64,000 nt of DNA from Rhizobium cauense (GTDB taxonomy: Bacteria; Pseudomonadota; Alphaproteobacteria; Rhizobiales; Rhizobiaceae): the NCBI RefSeq assembly GCF_019511525.1, contig NZ_JAEUAT010000018.1, forward strand, positions 62,001-126,000. Direction: 5' to 3'. Position 1 is the first letter of the stretch, and each line of letters begins with the position of its first letter. Position numbers and translations under genes: made by a program. Shown here piece after piece: positions 1 to 8,948 of the stretch. The notes under the pieces were generated by a model, which was given only the letters and a program-made list of their open reading frames with translations, was not told where the DNA came from and did no database searches.

Positions 1-712
1 GCACCGAACGCGTGCCGGTATCGACCGATCCGGCCGCATCGACATTGTTCTGCCCCTTGATCGCATTCTGCAGGTCAAGCACCGTCAGGCCGCGCTCCGC
101 AAGGGCTTTCGAGGACACGTCGATGTAGATCTTCTCGGGCTGGTCGCCGATGATGACCGCCTTTTCGACACCGGGCGTCGTCAAAAGCATGTCGCGCGCC
201 TGGATGGCGAACTTCTTCAGCTCGGGATAGCTGTAGCCATCGCCGCTGATTGAATGCAGCGTGATGTAGGTGTCGCCGAACTCGTCGTTGAAATAGGGTC
301 CGAGCAGCCCCTCAGGCAGCTCGTTGGAGATGTCACCCACCTTCTTGCGCACCTGATAGAAGGCGTCTGCCACCTCGGCCGAGTTGGTATCGCCCTTCAC
401 CTGCAGGGTGATGATGGCGCTCCCCGCTCGCGTATAGGATTTGACCCAATCGATGTGCGGGGTTTCCTGCAGCTTGCGCTCGATCTTGTTGACGACCTGA
501 TCCTCCATTTCCTGGATCGAGGCACCCGGCCAAACGGCCTGCACGACCATGACGCGGAAGGTGAAATCCGGATCTTCCTTCTGACCCATGCGCATCAGCC
601 CGAGCACGCCGGTAATCAGGATCAGGCCAAACAGGAAGCGCGCAATGCTTGGATGGCCGATGGCCCAGCGCGACAGGTTGAAGGGGCGCTTTTCGGCGGT
701 CGAGTTGTCCAT
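1..712 (-). CDS. RND efflux transporter, N-terminal part (cut by window edge)
   Basis: This reading frame stays open from an ATG at 712 to base 1, so only the first 237 codons are present. The protein starts MDNSTAEKRPFNLSRW and has one hydrophobic segment at about residues 23-42, followed by periplasmic porter-domain sequence (RMGQKEDPDF, then WPGASIQEMEDQV at about residues 60-72). That is the usual beginning of an inner-membrane RND drug/proton antiporter (AcrB/HAE1-like, about 1,030-1,050 residues when whole). The adaptor gene ends 28 bases upstream on the same strand and a tetR precedes it, so the three read as one efflux operon. The substrate is unknown. The outer-membrane channel is not in view. 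Confidence 0.9.
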   Translation of the reverse strand, partial: MDNSTAEKRPFNLSRWAIGHPSIARFLFGLILITGVLGLMRMGQKEDPDFTFRVMVVQAVWPGASIQEMEDQVVNKIERKLQETPHIDWVKSYTRAGSAIITLQVKGDTNSAEVADAFYQVRKKVGDISNELPEGLLGPYFNDEFGDTYITLHSISGDGYSYPELKKFAIQARDMLLTTPGVEKAVIIGDQPEKIYIDVSSKALAERGLTVLDLQNAIKGQNNVDAAGSVDTGTRSV

Positions 713-740
713 GGTCCTATTCCCTCTCCTGACCGCTCGC

Positions 741-1877
741 TCAGCGCACGATGTCGCCGGTTTCGATCTGCGCCGATTGTTGCTCCGGCAGCTTGACCTT
801 GAGGTTCTCGGTCATGAACTGCGTCCCGGCGGCAACAACGAGATCGCCACCCTTCAAGCCGTTTGCGACATGGACGCCAGCCCCGGTGAAGTCCGCGACA
901 CTGACCTCACGGGCATGAACAGTCGATGCGGTGCGATCAACGACCCAGACAATCTTCTTGCCATCTTTCTCGGCCAGCGCACTCAGCGGAATGGCAACAT
1001 TCGTCTCGGCATTGCCAATGGCAGCCTCGACCGTCGCGGTCATGCCAAGCAGCACGCGATCATCGGTCGGAAGGCTGACGCGAACGGAGAAGGTCCGTGA
1101 CTGCGCATCGGCACTGCCGGAAACCTCGCGTACCTTGCCGTCAAGCACGAGCTTGCTATCCGACCAGAAGCTTGCCTTGACGGTCTTGCCTGGCTTGAAC
1201 TGCCCAATGTCGTTTTCCGGAACGGCGATCTGCACTTCCTTCTCGCCGTCGAGCGCAACGGCGACGACAGGCGTACCTGCCGCGACAACGGCGCCGGTAT
1301 CAGCGCTGATCGACGTGACGATACCGCTGCGGTCTGCCTTCAGCTCAGTATAGACGACCTGGTTCTTGGCCTGATCGAGCGACGAGGCCGCGGCATCCCG
1401 CGTCGAAACCGCTTGATCGTAGCTGAGTGCTGCCTGCTCCATCTGCGACTTTGCCGTGACGCTCTTGTCGTAGAGCTGCTGGGCGCGCTTGTTGGCAAGG
1501 TCAGCGGTTGCCACACCCTTTTCGGCAGCGGCAAGGTTGGCCTCGGCTGTCTTGACCGCCAACTCGTAATCGGTCGGATCGATCTCGGCGAGCAGATCCC
1601 CCGGCTTGACGCGATCACCGATATTGACGCGGCGGTCGGTGATTTTGCCCGCAACGCGGAAGCCGAGATTCATCTCGACACGTGCCTTCACCGCGCCGGA
1701 ATAGTCGAGCGCACGCGTGTCCCCGGCCGCGGCAACTTCCACGACCTTGACCGGCCGCAGGATCTCTTTCGTCTCGGCTTTCTTCTCCTCGCTGCAGCCG
1801 GATACGGCGAGCGAGACGGCGCCGAGGAGCGCGAGACTGACAAAGGACGGCAACTGGACTGTCTTCAGCGAAATCAT
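741..1877 (-). CDS. RND efflux periplasmic adaptor lipoprotein (membrane fusion protein)
   Basis: The 378-residue product begins with a lipoprotein signal whose lipobox V-S-G-C places the lipidated cysteine at residue 28. A biotinyl-lipoyl-like half (NIGDRVKPGDLLAEIDP) leads into a long helical hairpin rich in A, E and K. The second lipoyl half (LKADRSGIVTSI) and beta-barrel sequence follow, the standard order for HlyD/AcrA-type adaptors. It would join the RND pump to an outer-membrane channel across the periplasm. I chose the ATG at 1877 because the Shine-Dalgarno AGGAG sits 8 bases before it; an in-frame GTG nine bases upstream abuts the AGGAG and is a poor start. It lies between tetR and the RND gene in one operon. 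Confidence 0.93.
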   Translation of the reverse strand: MISLKTVQLPSFVSLALLGAVSLAVSGCSEEKKAETKEILRPVKVVEVAAAGDTRALDYSGAVKARVEMNLGFRVAGKITDRRVNIGDRVKPGDLLAEIDPTDYELAVKTAEANLAAAEKGVATADLANKRAQQLYDKSVTAKSQMEQAALSYDQAVSTRDAAASSLDQAKNQVVYTELKADRSGIVTSISADTGAVVAAGTPVVAVALDGEKEVQIAVPENDIGQFKPGKTVKASFWSDSKLVLDGKVREVSGSADAQSRTFSVRVSLPTDDRVLLGMTATVEAAIGNAETNVAIPLSALAEKDGKKIVWVVDRTASTVHAREVSVADFTGAGVHVANGLKGGDLVVAAGTQFMTENLKVKLPEQQSAQIETGDIVR

Positions 1878-1930
1878 CTTTCGCACTCCTAAAATGGCTT
1901 TATCGGTTGATCTACGGCCTTTGCCGCGTG

Positions 1931-2542
1931 TTATTTTTTCAGTGCTCTGATCGAGAATTCGATCAGCTCATCGACGGTGGCGCGGTTGGTCTTGGAAAGA
2001 CATTGCGCCACCATCTGGGGATGACAGAGATTGATGGTCGCGGCCCCGAAACAGCGGGACGCGACATCCGCGTCCTGCTCGACAAACTCGCCGGCAGCGA
2101 TCCCTTCGCGGATCACATCGGCGATCAAGGCATGAATGCTGTCGATGTGCTTCTCGATGACGTGCCAATCGCGCTCGATCGCGACGACGACCATCTCATG
2201 GACCTTTTCCTGGTCGAGCATGGTCTCGACCGTCATCTGGTACTGGCCGTGCACGAAACGTCGCAACCGATCGGAAGCACTGATCGGCAAATGGCAGGTG
2301 TCGTAGGCCATCTGGTAACCGGCCGCGAGCATGCGGCCACAGATCGCCTGGTGGATTTCCACTTTCGAGGCAAAGAACCGGTACACATTGGCCGGCGACA
2401 TACCAAGATCGCGGGCAATGTCGGCGACAGTCGTCTTTGCATATCCATAGTGGCGGAATAGCCGCTCGGCAGCGTCAAGAATGCGCGTCACATTCTCCTG
2501 ACGGGCTGCCTCGATCGTGTTTTCCGCGGCGTCGCTGATCAA
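1931..2542 (-). CDS. TetR/AcrR family repressor of the RND efflux operon
   Basis: The 203-residue protein has an N-terminal TetR helix-turn-helix at about residues 20-65 (ILDAAERLFRHYGY, then TTVADIARDLGMSPANVY) and a helical ligand domain behind it. The start is a TTG with GGAG nine bases upstream; no ATG is available before the HTH, so TTG is likely real. It is the first gene of the tetR-adaptor-RND operon. A perfect inverted repeat 16 bases upstream of the start is the probable operator, which implies autoregulation and control of the whole operon. The inducer is unknown. Confidence 0.93.
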   Translation of the reverse strand: MISDAAENTIEAARQENVTRILDAAERLFRHYGYAKTTVADIARDLGMSPANVYRFFASKVEIHQAICGRMLAAGYQMAYDTCHLPISASDRLRRFVHGQYQMTVETMLDQEKVHEMVVVAIERDWHVIEKHIDSIHALIADVIREGIAAGEFVEQDADVASRCFGAATINLCHPQMVAQCLSKTNRATVDELIEFSIRALKK

Positions 2543-2557
2543 TTTCGGATACTCCGA

Positions 2558-2593
2558 TTACGACTGACGATTTTTGAATTTCGTCAGTCGTAA
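2558..2593. promoter_or_regulatory. Perfect inverted repeat, probable TetR operator
   Basis: Bases 2558-2570 (TTACGACTGACGA) and 2581-2593 (TCGTCAGTCGTAA) are exact reverse complements, 13 bp each, around a 10-base AT-rich spacer. The site lies directly in front of the tetR start and spans the expected promoter. Seen: the perfect symmetry. Inferred: binding by the TetR product, because autoregulated tetR-efflux operons usually carry a palindrome here. Confidence 0.75.
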
Positions 2594-2821
2594 GATATCA
2601 ATCGTAATCTGTCAAGATTTTCGTATGCGCCCACGTGGTCCCGAGACTCACCTGCTGAGGCGAATCAGGGATAGTAAAACGTGATGATTAGGAGGAACGG
2701 CGAATCAGATCGCCCGCACGACGAAGCTGCGGGGCGTGGGTGCCGAGACACCGGGGAACTTGCTAGGCCGGGAGGACAACAAGTGCCGGCGTCAACGCGC
2801 GGCACTCGGTCTTACTCATGC

Positions 2822-3253
2822 TCAGGCGAGCTTGACATCCAAGGAAATCGGCACAGCCGAAAGCGCCTTCGAGACCGGGCATCCGGCCTTGGCCTTATTG
2901 GCGAGTTCGATGAATGTTCTTTCATCTGTGTTCGGCACCGAACCTGTCAGCGAAAGATGGATTGCCGTGATCGCGAAGCCGCCTTCCACGCTCTCAAGCG
3001 TCACCTTTGCTGTCGTTTCCATATCAGTCGCCTTGAGGCCCGCTTCTTCCAGGATAAGCGACAGCGCCATCGTGAAGCAGCCAGCATGCGCCGCTCCGAT
3101 CAGCTCTTCCGGATTTGTACCTGGGATACCCTCAAAGCGGCTCGAGAAGCCGTAGGGATAGTGCTTGAGGGCGCCGCTCTGCGTTGAAATCTGCCCCTTG
3201 CCGTCCTTCAATCCACCCGACCACTGCGCTGAACCTGTGCGATTGATCTGCAT
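2822..3253 (-). CDS. osmC: OsmC/Ohr family hydroperoxide reductase
   Basis: The 143-residue protein matches OsmC in length and layout. It carries both redox cysteines: one in the helix motif GAAHAGCFTMAL (about residue 59) and the second in KAGCPVSKAL near the C terminus. OsmC proteins reduce organic hydroperoxides in the cytoplasm through this cysteine pair. The start ATG at 3253 has GGAG seven bases upstream. The sequence is closer to OsmC than Ohr (opening GSAQWSGGLKDGKG). It stands alone, with 128 bases before the cyclase gene stop, so it probably has its own promoter. The 228 bases downstream to the tetR operator hold no convincing gene. Confidence 0.92.
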   Translation of the reverse strand: MQINRTGSAQWSGGLKDGKGQISTQSGALKHYPYGFSSRFEGIPGTNPEELIGAAHAGCFTMALSLILEEAGLKATDMETTAKVTLESVEGGFAITAIHLSLTGSVPNTDERTFIELANKAKAGCPVSKALSAVPISLDVKLA

Positions 3254-3381
3254 GCCGTTCTCCTATCCAGATTAGAGGAAGCTGAAAGAGACAATCCGCC
3301 TCTTTGACGCGATATAATCCTCTATCGACAGAAGGCGACAACCCCGTGAAATTTCTTCGAGACGGGGCACCCGGACACAGC

Positions 3382-4599
3382 TCAGATCTCCCGCCGCGCG
3401 GTATCGAGCGTGTAGAGTTCTTGCGCGCGCTTGACGCCGCGAAGCGCATAGCGACCGACGCAGGCCAATCCGCCGCGCTCATCGTCCGGGATCGTTGACG
3501 CAAACTCCGACGACATCAGCACATTGAAATCGACCGACCGGCACATCGAGGCGATCCGGCTGACTTCGTTCACGGCCGGCCCGATGACGGTGAAGTCCAG
3601 CCGCTCGCGACTGCCGATATTGCCGTAGAAGACATCGCCGATGTGCAGACCGATATAGACTTCCGTTGTCGGGCGCTCCTCGAGCGCGCGTTCATCGTTC
3701 ACCGCCTTCAGGTTCTGCCTCAGCAATCGCTCGGCTCGCAGTGCCGCGCGACAGGCTTCTGCGGGCTCATCCGCCTTGAAGATCGCAAGCACCCCGTCGC
3801 CGATGAGCTTCAACACGTCACCCCCCGCCTCGTGTATGGCCGAAATGACGACGTCACTGTAGGCATTCAACATCGGCAGGATTTCTTCCGGCGGCGCGCT
3901 GTCGGAAATCTTCGTGTAGTTTACAAGATCGGAGAACCAGAGTGTTGCCGATATCCGCTCGGATTTACCCCGTGTGATCTTGCCCTTGAGTACCTGTTGT
4001 GCAGCATCGTCGCCCAGATAGACCTCCGCGATCGTCCTGGCGATGCGCGCCAGCGCGATGCACTTGATCGCAAGCGCCAGCACCGGCACCAGCTTTCGCA
4101 GGATGGCGAGGTCGTGATCCGAAAATCCTTCTGAATGGCGCGTCGCGAAATGGGAGAAGAAACAATCCATCTCGCCGATCGTGCCCGCCTTGGCGAAGCG
4201 GTGAACCATCGCGACAAAATCGGTGTGGCCCTGCTCGCGCATTGCTTCGAGCATGACAAAGTCGGTCGGATCGCCGAACCCGATGCGTCGCCGGACCTCA
4301 TTCTCTTCGCCTGCCCAGAGATGGTAGAAGGCGGATCGCTGCCAGCTTTCCAGTGCGGTGCCTTCGCTGGAGGGTCCATACTCGAACTCGGTTTCGACCT
4401 CTTCCTGGCTGTCCCAGCGAAACGCACGGCCCTCGTGGACGGGATGCAGCGTGTCCATCAGAGCCATTCCGCGATCCAGAGGAAGGCCGCGCTCGCGGCA
4501 GGCCTCACAGAAACCGGTCAGCAGCTCGGCCTCGGAAGCCCCCTTCAACCCCTGCTCGGTCAGCCAGGCCGCAACGGTTCCTATATCACTGTAATCCAT
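3382..4599 (-). CDS. Class III adenylate cyclase with an unassigned N-terminal sensor region
   Basis: The 405-residue protein ends in a class III nucleotide cyclase domain (about residues 215-400). Metal-binding aspartates are D224 in WFSDL and D268 in GDGVLAIF. The transition-state pair N344 and R348 stands in AVNEVSR, and T337 in FTVIG is in the adenylate-selecting place. These residues predict an active enzyme making cAMP from ATP. Residues 1-210 have no obvious membrane helix and may be a GAF-like sensor; I do not recognise the domain. The start at 4599 follows GAGGG and avoids overlap with the lacI gene; a longer reading from 4665 would run into lacI. It is 62 bases downstream of lacI on the same strand. 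Confidence 0.88.
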   Translation of the reverse strand: MDYSDIGTVAAWLTEQGLKGASEAELLTGFCEACRERGLPLDRGMALMDTLHPVHEGRAFRWDSQEEVETEFEYGPSSEGTALESWQRSAFYHLWAGEENEVRRRIGFGDPTDFVMLEAMREQGHTDFVAMVHRFAKAGTIGEMDCFFSHFATRHSEGFSDHDLAILRKLVPVLALAIKCIALARIARTIAEVYLGDDAAQQVLKGKITRGKSERISATLWFSDLVNYTKISDSAPPEEILPMLNAYSDVVISAIHEAGGDVLKLIGDGVLAIFKADEPAEACRAALRAERLLRQNLKAVNDERALEERPTTEVYIGLHIGDVFYGNIGSRERLDFTVIGPAVNEVSRIASMCRSVDFNVLMSSEFASTIPDDERGGLACVGRYALRGVKRAQELYTLDTARREI

Positions 4600-4661
4600 G
4601 CTGTTTCCCTCGCTCGTGCGAAAGCTGTATCGCGATTTCGCCGACAAGGAAAAGGCAAACC

Positions 4662-5684
4662 TCAATCCATGGCAGGCATGTTGTAAGGTGTAACAATTTC
4701 CACTGACGACAATGCCGGAGGCGCAATTCCACCTCTGACCGAATGGCCCATAACGACGCGGAAGGCCGACCGTGCGTCCATGCGCAGATCATGATGGAGC
4801 ACAAATCCGATCTTGCGAGCAGCCAACAGCACCCGATTGTCCGCATCGAGATCATGCGCAACGAAGACGCGGATCGACCGCTGCGCCGCTTCAAAGGCGG
4901 CCAGCACCGCCCGGTTTCCGCCGCCGATGGAATAGACCGCGTCGATCGCGGCATCCGCCGCAATTGCCCGGGCGGCGAGCGTTCCCGTCGCCACGTCGGT
5001 GCCATGCCCTTCGCTGATTTCGGTCACGGTGATCAGCGGATATCGTTCACGCAGAACACGACGGAAGCCAATCTCCCGCTCCTCCTCACCACGGAAGCGA
5101 CCGCTGGAGAGCGTAACGAGGACGCGCCCGGGCGCTCCGCCAAAATGCTCCCCTATGAGATAGGCCGCCGTCTCGCCGGCCGCGCGGTTGTCCGCGCCAG
5201 CATACGCACTACGCGAGGAGTTCGGCAGGTCCGTCACCAAGGTAACGACCGGAATCCCAGCCTCGGTCGCTCGGGCTACGGCGGCACTGATCTCCGGCAC
5301 GTCAGGTGCCTTCAACACGATGCCGTTCGTGCCTCGCAGCCGGATCCGGTCGAGCAGTTGCACCAATTCCGCCTGCTTCATCACCTCGGCAAAATGAAAC
5401 CGGCACCGGAATACCGTCGGCAGAAAGGTCGCAACTTCTGCTTCGAAAGCGTCGCGAACAGCCGTACTGAAACGCTCGGGCGTTTCCATGACGACGTCGA
5501 TGGCGAGCTTCCTTCCGCTCACCTCTCCACCGATCTGCTGCTTCTCGAGCTCCGCGATCGCGGCCTGTACCCGCATCGTCGTCTGGTGCCGAACGCCGCT
5601 TCGACCATTCAGAACGCGGTCCACCGTCGCCGTGCTCAAGCCGGCTTGAAAGGCGATATCCTTGACGAGAAACCGATGTGCCAC
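4662..5684 (-). CDS. LacI family transcriptional regulator
   Basis: The 340-residue protein opens with a LacI HTH (residues 5-30: FLVKDIAFQAGLSTATVDRVLNG, read in part) and continues as a periplasmic-binding-protein-like sugar sensor. The GTG at 5684 places the HTH right at the N terminus, as in the family; a TTG at 5735 would add 17 unlikely residues. The gene diverges from the PhyH-SDR-SMP30-GH2 run with 92 bases between, so it most likely controls that run. Sensor sequence such as YAGADNRAAGETAAYLIG resembles the ribose/inositol-type binding fold. The effector sugar is not known. Confidence 0.9.
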   Translation of the reverse strand: MAHRFLVKDIAFQAGLSTATVDRVLNGRSGVRHQTTMRVQAAIAELEKQQIGGEVSGRKLAIDVVMETPERFSTAVRDAFEAEVATFLPTVFRCRFHFAEVMKQAELVQLLDRIRLRGTNGIVLKAPDVPEISAAVARATEAGIPVVTLVTDLPNSSRSAYAGADNRAAGETAAYLIGEHFGGAPGRVLVTLSSGRFRGEEEREIGFRRVLRERYPLITVTEISEGHGTDVATGTLAARAIAADAAIDAVYSIGGGNRAVLAAFEAAQRSIRVFVAHDLDADNRVLLAARKIGFVLHHDLRMDARSAFRVVMGHSVRGGIAPPALSSVEIVTPYNMPAMD

Positions 5685-5776
5685 GCAGTCCGTCTTGATG
5701 GTTTTTTGATGGATTCCTGATCTATAACACACCAAGCGGCGGCGTATAGTGCCCTCATCGGAACGGGAGGAGCACC
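5685..5776. promoter_or_regulatory. Divergent promoter region between lacI and the dioxygenase gene
   Basis: This 92-base region must hold the promoters for both directions. It contains a direct repeat TTGATGG at 5695-5701 and 5706-5712, one helical turn apart, and an AT-rich stretch TATAAC at 5723-5728 that could serve as a -10 box for the plus strand. I see no clean LacI-type palindrome, so the operator is not assigned. The plus-strand gene has a strong GGGAGGAG Shine-Dalgarno. Confidence 0.35.
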
Positions 5777-6964
5777 ATGAAAACCGATAACCTGCAGAAA
5801 CTGCGCGCCGATCGCGTCTGGTTGACCGAGGATGCCTGCGATCTCAGTGATTTCCGCAAGCTGGCCGAGAAGGCAACGGCTCTCGCCGACTATCCGACAG
5901 CCGATGCAGTCGAAAAGAACATCCTGATCTATGACAGCGCCAAGGTCATTGCGGCGATCGCTACCTCAGAAGGCCGGAGAGCAGTTCTCGCCGAAATCTG
6001 CGAGGCCTTCGGCGAAGGGCCCGGCGTCGTCGTCTTCAAGCACGCCTACAGGGATACTGGCGTTATCGACCGCGCCAGCGCAATATTTGACGACATCATC
6101 GGGGAGCAGCATCGTACTGCAACCGGCGGCGGCGATCATTTTGCCAAGCCGGGCGCCAATGATCGCATCTGGAACTCGCTGGAAAAGCACTGCCTCTCCG
6201 ATCCCGAGAACTTTGCCGAATACTACGCAAACCCCATCGTTGCGATCGCAAGCGAAGCCTGGCTCGGCCCGAGCTATCAAATGACCGCCCAGGTCAACCG
6301 GGTCAATCCGGGCGGCGCGGCGCAGTCCGCTCACCGTGACTATCATCTGGGCTTCCAGTCCTCCAAGGTGATCGAGCAGTTCCCGGCGCATGTGCACAGG
6401 CTCTCGCCGGTACTGACATTGCAGGGCGCCGTCGCGCATTGCGACATGCCGCTCGAAAGCGGACCTACCCTCTTCCTGCCGCACAGCCAGACCTATGAAC
6501 CCGGCTACCTCGCCCTCAAGCGCCAGGAGTTCAAGAACTATTTCGAAGCACATCATGTCCAGCTGCCGCTCGAAAAAGGCGACGTGGTGTTCTTCAACCC
6601 GGCCGTCTTCCACGCAGCCGGTACGAACCGCTCGACTGACATCAAGCGCGTCGCCAATCTGCTGCAGGTCTCGTCCGCATTCGGTCGCGCCATGGAGACC
6701 GTCAATCGCGAACGCATGAGCGCCAAGCTGTTCCCGGCATTGAAGTCGCTGAGGGGGAAACTGTCCGAAACCGAAATCTGCAACGCGGTTGCCGCCTGCG
6801 CCGAGGGATATTCCTTCCCGACCAACCTCGACCGCGACCCGCCACTTGGCGGCCTTGCCCCGAAGACGCAGGCGCAGCTGATGCACGAGGCGTTGCAGGA
6901 AGATTGGGACGATGCGCGGTTCACGTCGACACTGGCGCAACAGAGCGAGCGACGCCTGAGCTGA
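5777..6964 (+). CDS. Phytanoyl-CoA dioxygenase (PhyH) family Fe(II)/2-oxoglutarate oxygenase
   Basis: The 395-residue protein carries the non-haem iron facial triad: H186 and D188 in SAHRDYH, and H279 in NPAVFHAAG. R285 six residues later is placed to bind 2-oxoglutarate. A glycine-proline turn ESGPTLFLPHSQ is typical of PhyH folds. Such enzymes hydroxylate a substrate using O2 and 2-oxoglutarate. It is the first gene of a run with an SDR dehydrogenase, an SMP-30-like hydrolase and a GH2 glycosidase, divergent from lacI. The context suggests a sugar-derived or glycoside substrate instead of a fatty acyl-CoA, but this is inference. Confidence 0.88.
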   Translation: MKTDNLQKLRADRVWLTEDACDLSDFRKLAEKATALADYPTADAVEKNILIYDSAKVIAAIATSEGRRAVLAEICEAFGEGPGVVVFKHAYRDTGVIDRASAIFDDIIGEQHRTATGGGDHFAKPGANDRIWNSLEKHCLSDPENFAEYYANPIVAIASEAWLGPSYQMTAQVNRVNPGGAAQSAHRDYHLGFQSSKVIEQFPAHVHRLSPVLTLQGAVAHCDMPLESGPTLFLPHSQTYEPGYLALKRQEFKNYFEAHHVQLPLEKGDVVFFNPAVFHAAGTNRSTDIKRVANLLQVSSAFGRAMETVNRERMSAKLFPALKSLRGKLSETEICNAVAACAEGYSFPTNLDRDPPLGGLAPKTQAQLMHEALQEDWDDARFTSTLAQQSERRLS

Positions 6965-7049
6965 CGCATCGGCATTGACGAATTCAGCTCCCGACGCCCA
7001 TGGCGCCGGGAGCTTTTGGCATATGATCCATCATCAAAGGAGGAAACGC

Positions 7050-7871
7050 ATGAGCACAGACCACGGCCGCCTCGACGGCAAAATCGCGATCGTAACAGGC
7101 GGCACGCAAGGGCTCGGCGCAACTATCGCCCGGCTCTTTGCAGAACGCGGCGCAAAGGGTCTCGTGATCTGCGGCCGCAACGAGCAGAAGGGCAAGGCGA
7201 AAGCCGAAGAGATCGCTTCCGCCACCGGCGCCAGGGTCGTTTATGTCAAGGCCGATCTCGGGCAGGTCGAGGATGCCAGAAATGTCGTTCACGTGTGCGA
7301 CCAGACGTTCGGCCGCGTCGATGCGCTGGTGAACGCCGCAGCCATCACTGACCGCGGCACAATTCTCGACACCAGCCCGGAACTCTTCGACGCGATGTTC
7401 GCCATCAACGTCCGCGCGCCGTTCTTCCTGATGCAGGAAACGGTGAAGGTGATGCGTCGCGAGAAGATCGAAGGCACCATCGTCAATATCGGCTCCATGT
7501 CGGCCAAGGCGGGACAGCCCTTTATTGCCGCCTATTGCGCATCCAAAGGTGCGCTGGAAACGCTGACAAAGAACACCGCCTACGCGCTGCTGCGCAACCG
7601 CATCCGCGTCAACGGCCTCAACATCGGCTGGATGGCATCCGAGGGTGAGGATCGCATTCAGCGGGAATTTCACGGCGCACCGGCCGACTGGCTGGAAAAG
7701 GCCGCCGCCAGCCAGCCGTTCGGCCGCCTCGTCGATCCCGAGGAAGTGGCGCGCGCCTGCGCCTATCTCTCTTCGGCGGAATCCGGCCTCATGACCGGGT
7801 CGATGATCTGCTTCGACCAGTCGATCTGGGGCGCCTACGACGGATCGCCGCATCCGGACACAGCGCTTTGA
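7050..7871 (+). CDS. Short-chain dehydrogenase/reductase (SDR)
   Basis: The 273-residue protein is a classical SDR. It has the cofactor motif TGGTQGLG at residues 16-23, NAA near 95-97, the catalytic serine S149 in NIGSMS, and Y162/K166 in AAYCASKGAL. C40-G41-R42 after the second strand suggests NADP(H) preference, although this is weak. The ATG at 7050 follows AAAGGAGG; an ATG at 6975 would add 25 residues without family support. It lies 85 bases after the PhyH gene and would oxidise or reduce a hydroxyl or ketone in the same pathway. Confidence 0.92.
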   Translation: MSTDHGRLDGKIAIVTGGTQGLGATIARLFAERGAKGLVICGRNEQKGKAKAEEIASATGARVVYVKADLGQVEDARNVVHVCDQTFGRVDALVNAAAITDRGTILDTSPELFDAMFAINVRAPFFLMQETVKVMRREKIEGTIVNIGSMSAKAGQPFIAAYCASKGALETLTKNTAYALLRNRIRVNGLNIGWMASEGEDRIQREFHGAPADWLEKAAASQPFGRLVDPEEVARACAYLSSAESGLMTGSMICFDQSIWGAYDGSPHPDTAL

Positions 7872-7879
7872 AAAAATGC

Positions 7880-7911
7880 AGAGCCCGACGCTTTTGCCAG
7901 CGCCGGGCTCT
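7880..7911 (+). terminator. Hairpin between the SDR and SMP-30 genes
   Basis: AGAGCCCG at 7880-7887 pairs with CGGGCTCT at 7904-7911. After one mismatch, three more pairs close an 8-base loop. A run of six A lies just before it and there is no T run after it, so it is a weak plus-strand terminator. It may lower expression of the distal genes or protect the 3' end of the upstream message. Confidence 0.45.
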
Positions 7912-7970
7912 GGAACACATCACCGTTTACGTTTACGAAGAGCGTCACATCGCTTTGGGAGGAGCTGCCT

Positions 7971-8882
7971 GTGTCGGACGATACGCTCTATGAAATCCGT
8001 GACGATCGTTTCAGTGGCTTGATCGCCGGCAGCGCCCGGTTGGAAGAACTCTATAGCGGCTGCCGCTGGGCAGAGGGGCCTGTCTGGTTCTCGGACCTGA
8101 ATTGCCTGATCTGGAGCGACATCCCCAATGAGCGGATGATGCGTTGGGTGCCAGATGGAAGCGTCTCGGTTTTCCGCTCACCGTCCAACTACGTCAACGG
8201 CAACACCCGCGACCGCCAGGGCCGACTGATCTCTTGCGAGCACGGCGGCCGGCGCGTGACCCGCACCGAATTCGACGGCCGCATCACGGTCCTGGCCGAC
8301 AGCTATAATGGGAAGCGCCTGAACTCTCCGAACGACGTCGTCGTCAAATCGGACGGTTCGATCTGGTTCACCGATCCGAGCTACGGCATCATGTCCGACT
8401 ACGAAGGTCACAAGTCCGAGCCCGAACAGGAAACCCGCAACGTCTACCGCATCGACGCTCCGACGGGCGAGATCGAGGCTGTTGCCACCGATTTCATCCA
8501 GCCCAATGGCCTTGCCTTCTCGCCTGACGAGAAGCAGCTCTACATTGCCGATTCCGGATCCCGCAACCATGAGGTCCCGCGCCACATCCGCGTTTTCGAC
8601 ATCGTGGACGGCAAGAGGCTCGCCAACAGCCGGTATTTCTGCTCGATCGACAGCGGCGTGCCGGATGGCTTCCGTTTCGATGTCAGCGGCAACCTCTGGA
8701 CCAGTGCAGCCGATGGCGTTCACTGCTTCGCGCCCGACAGCACGCTCCTCGGCAAGATCAAGGTGCCGCAGACGGTCTCGAATATCGCCTTCGGCGGTGT
8801 GAAGAAGAACCGCCTTTTCATCACGGCCACCCAATCGCTTTACTCGATTTACACCACCACCAACGGCGCCCAGTATCCATAG
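7971..8882 (+). CDS. SMP-30/gluconolactonase/LRE-like hydrolase
   Basis: The 303-residue protein is a six-bladed beta-propeller of the SMP-30 family. Family metal-ligand positions are recognisable at E35 in WAEGPVWF, N121 in LNSPNDVVV, N179 in QPNGLAFS and D232 in VPDGFRFD. These enzymes open sugar lactones with a divalent metal. The start is GTG at 7971, preceded by GGGAGGAG. Following a dioxygenase and a dehydrogenase, it would fit hydrolysis of an aldonolactone made from the released sugar. No signal peptide is present, so it acts in the cytoplasm. Confidence 0.9.
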   Translation: MSDDTLYEIRDDRFSGLIAGSARLEELYSGCRWAEGPVWFSDLNCLIWSDIPNERMMRWVPDGSVSVFRSPSNYVNGNTRDRQGRLISCEHGGRRVTRTEFDGRITVLADSYNGKRLNSPNDVVVKSDGSIWFTDPSYGIMSDYEGHKSEPEQETRNVYRIDAPTGEIEAVATDFIQPNGLAFSPDEKQLYIADSGSRNHEVPRHIRVFDIVDGKRLANSRYFCSIDSGVPDGFRFDVSGNLWTSAADGVHCFAPDSTLLGKIKVPQTVSNIAFGGVKKNRLFITATQSLYSIYTTTNGAQYP

Positions 8883-8948
8883 GATAGCATCGCGCTATCG
8901 GACCAGGACGTCAGCCAGCCAGGCTCTCCAATCCAGAAAGAACCACCA

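Noticed and set aside
254..796. Plus-strand frame across the RND gene
   Set aside because: The minus strand carries a clear RND N terminus that runs off the window; this frame is antisense to it.
2594..2821. Possible small gene between the tetR operator and osmC
   Set aside because: Open frames here overlap osmC antisense and have no family resemblance.
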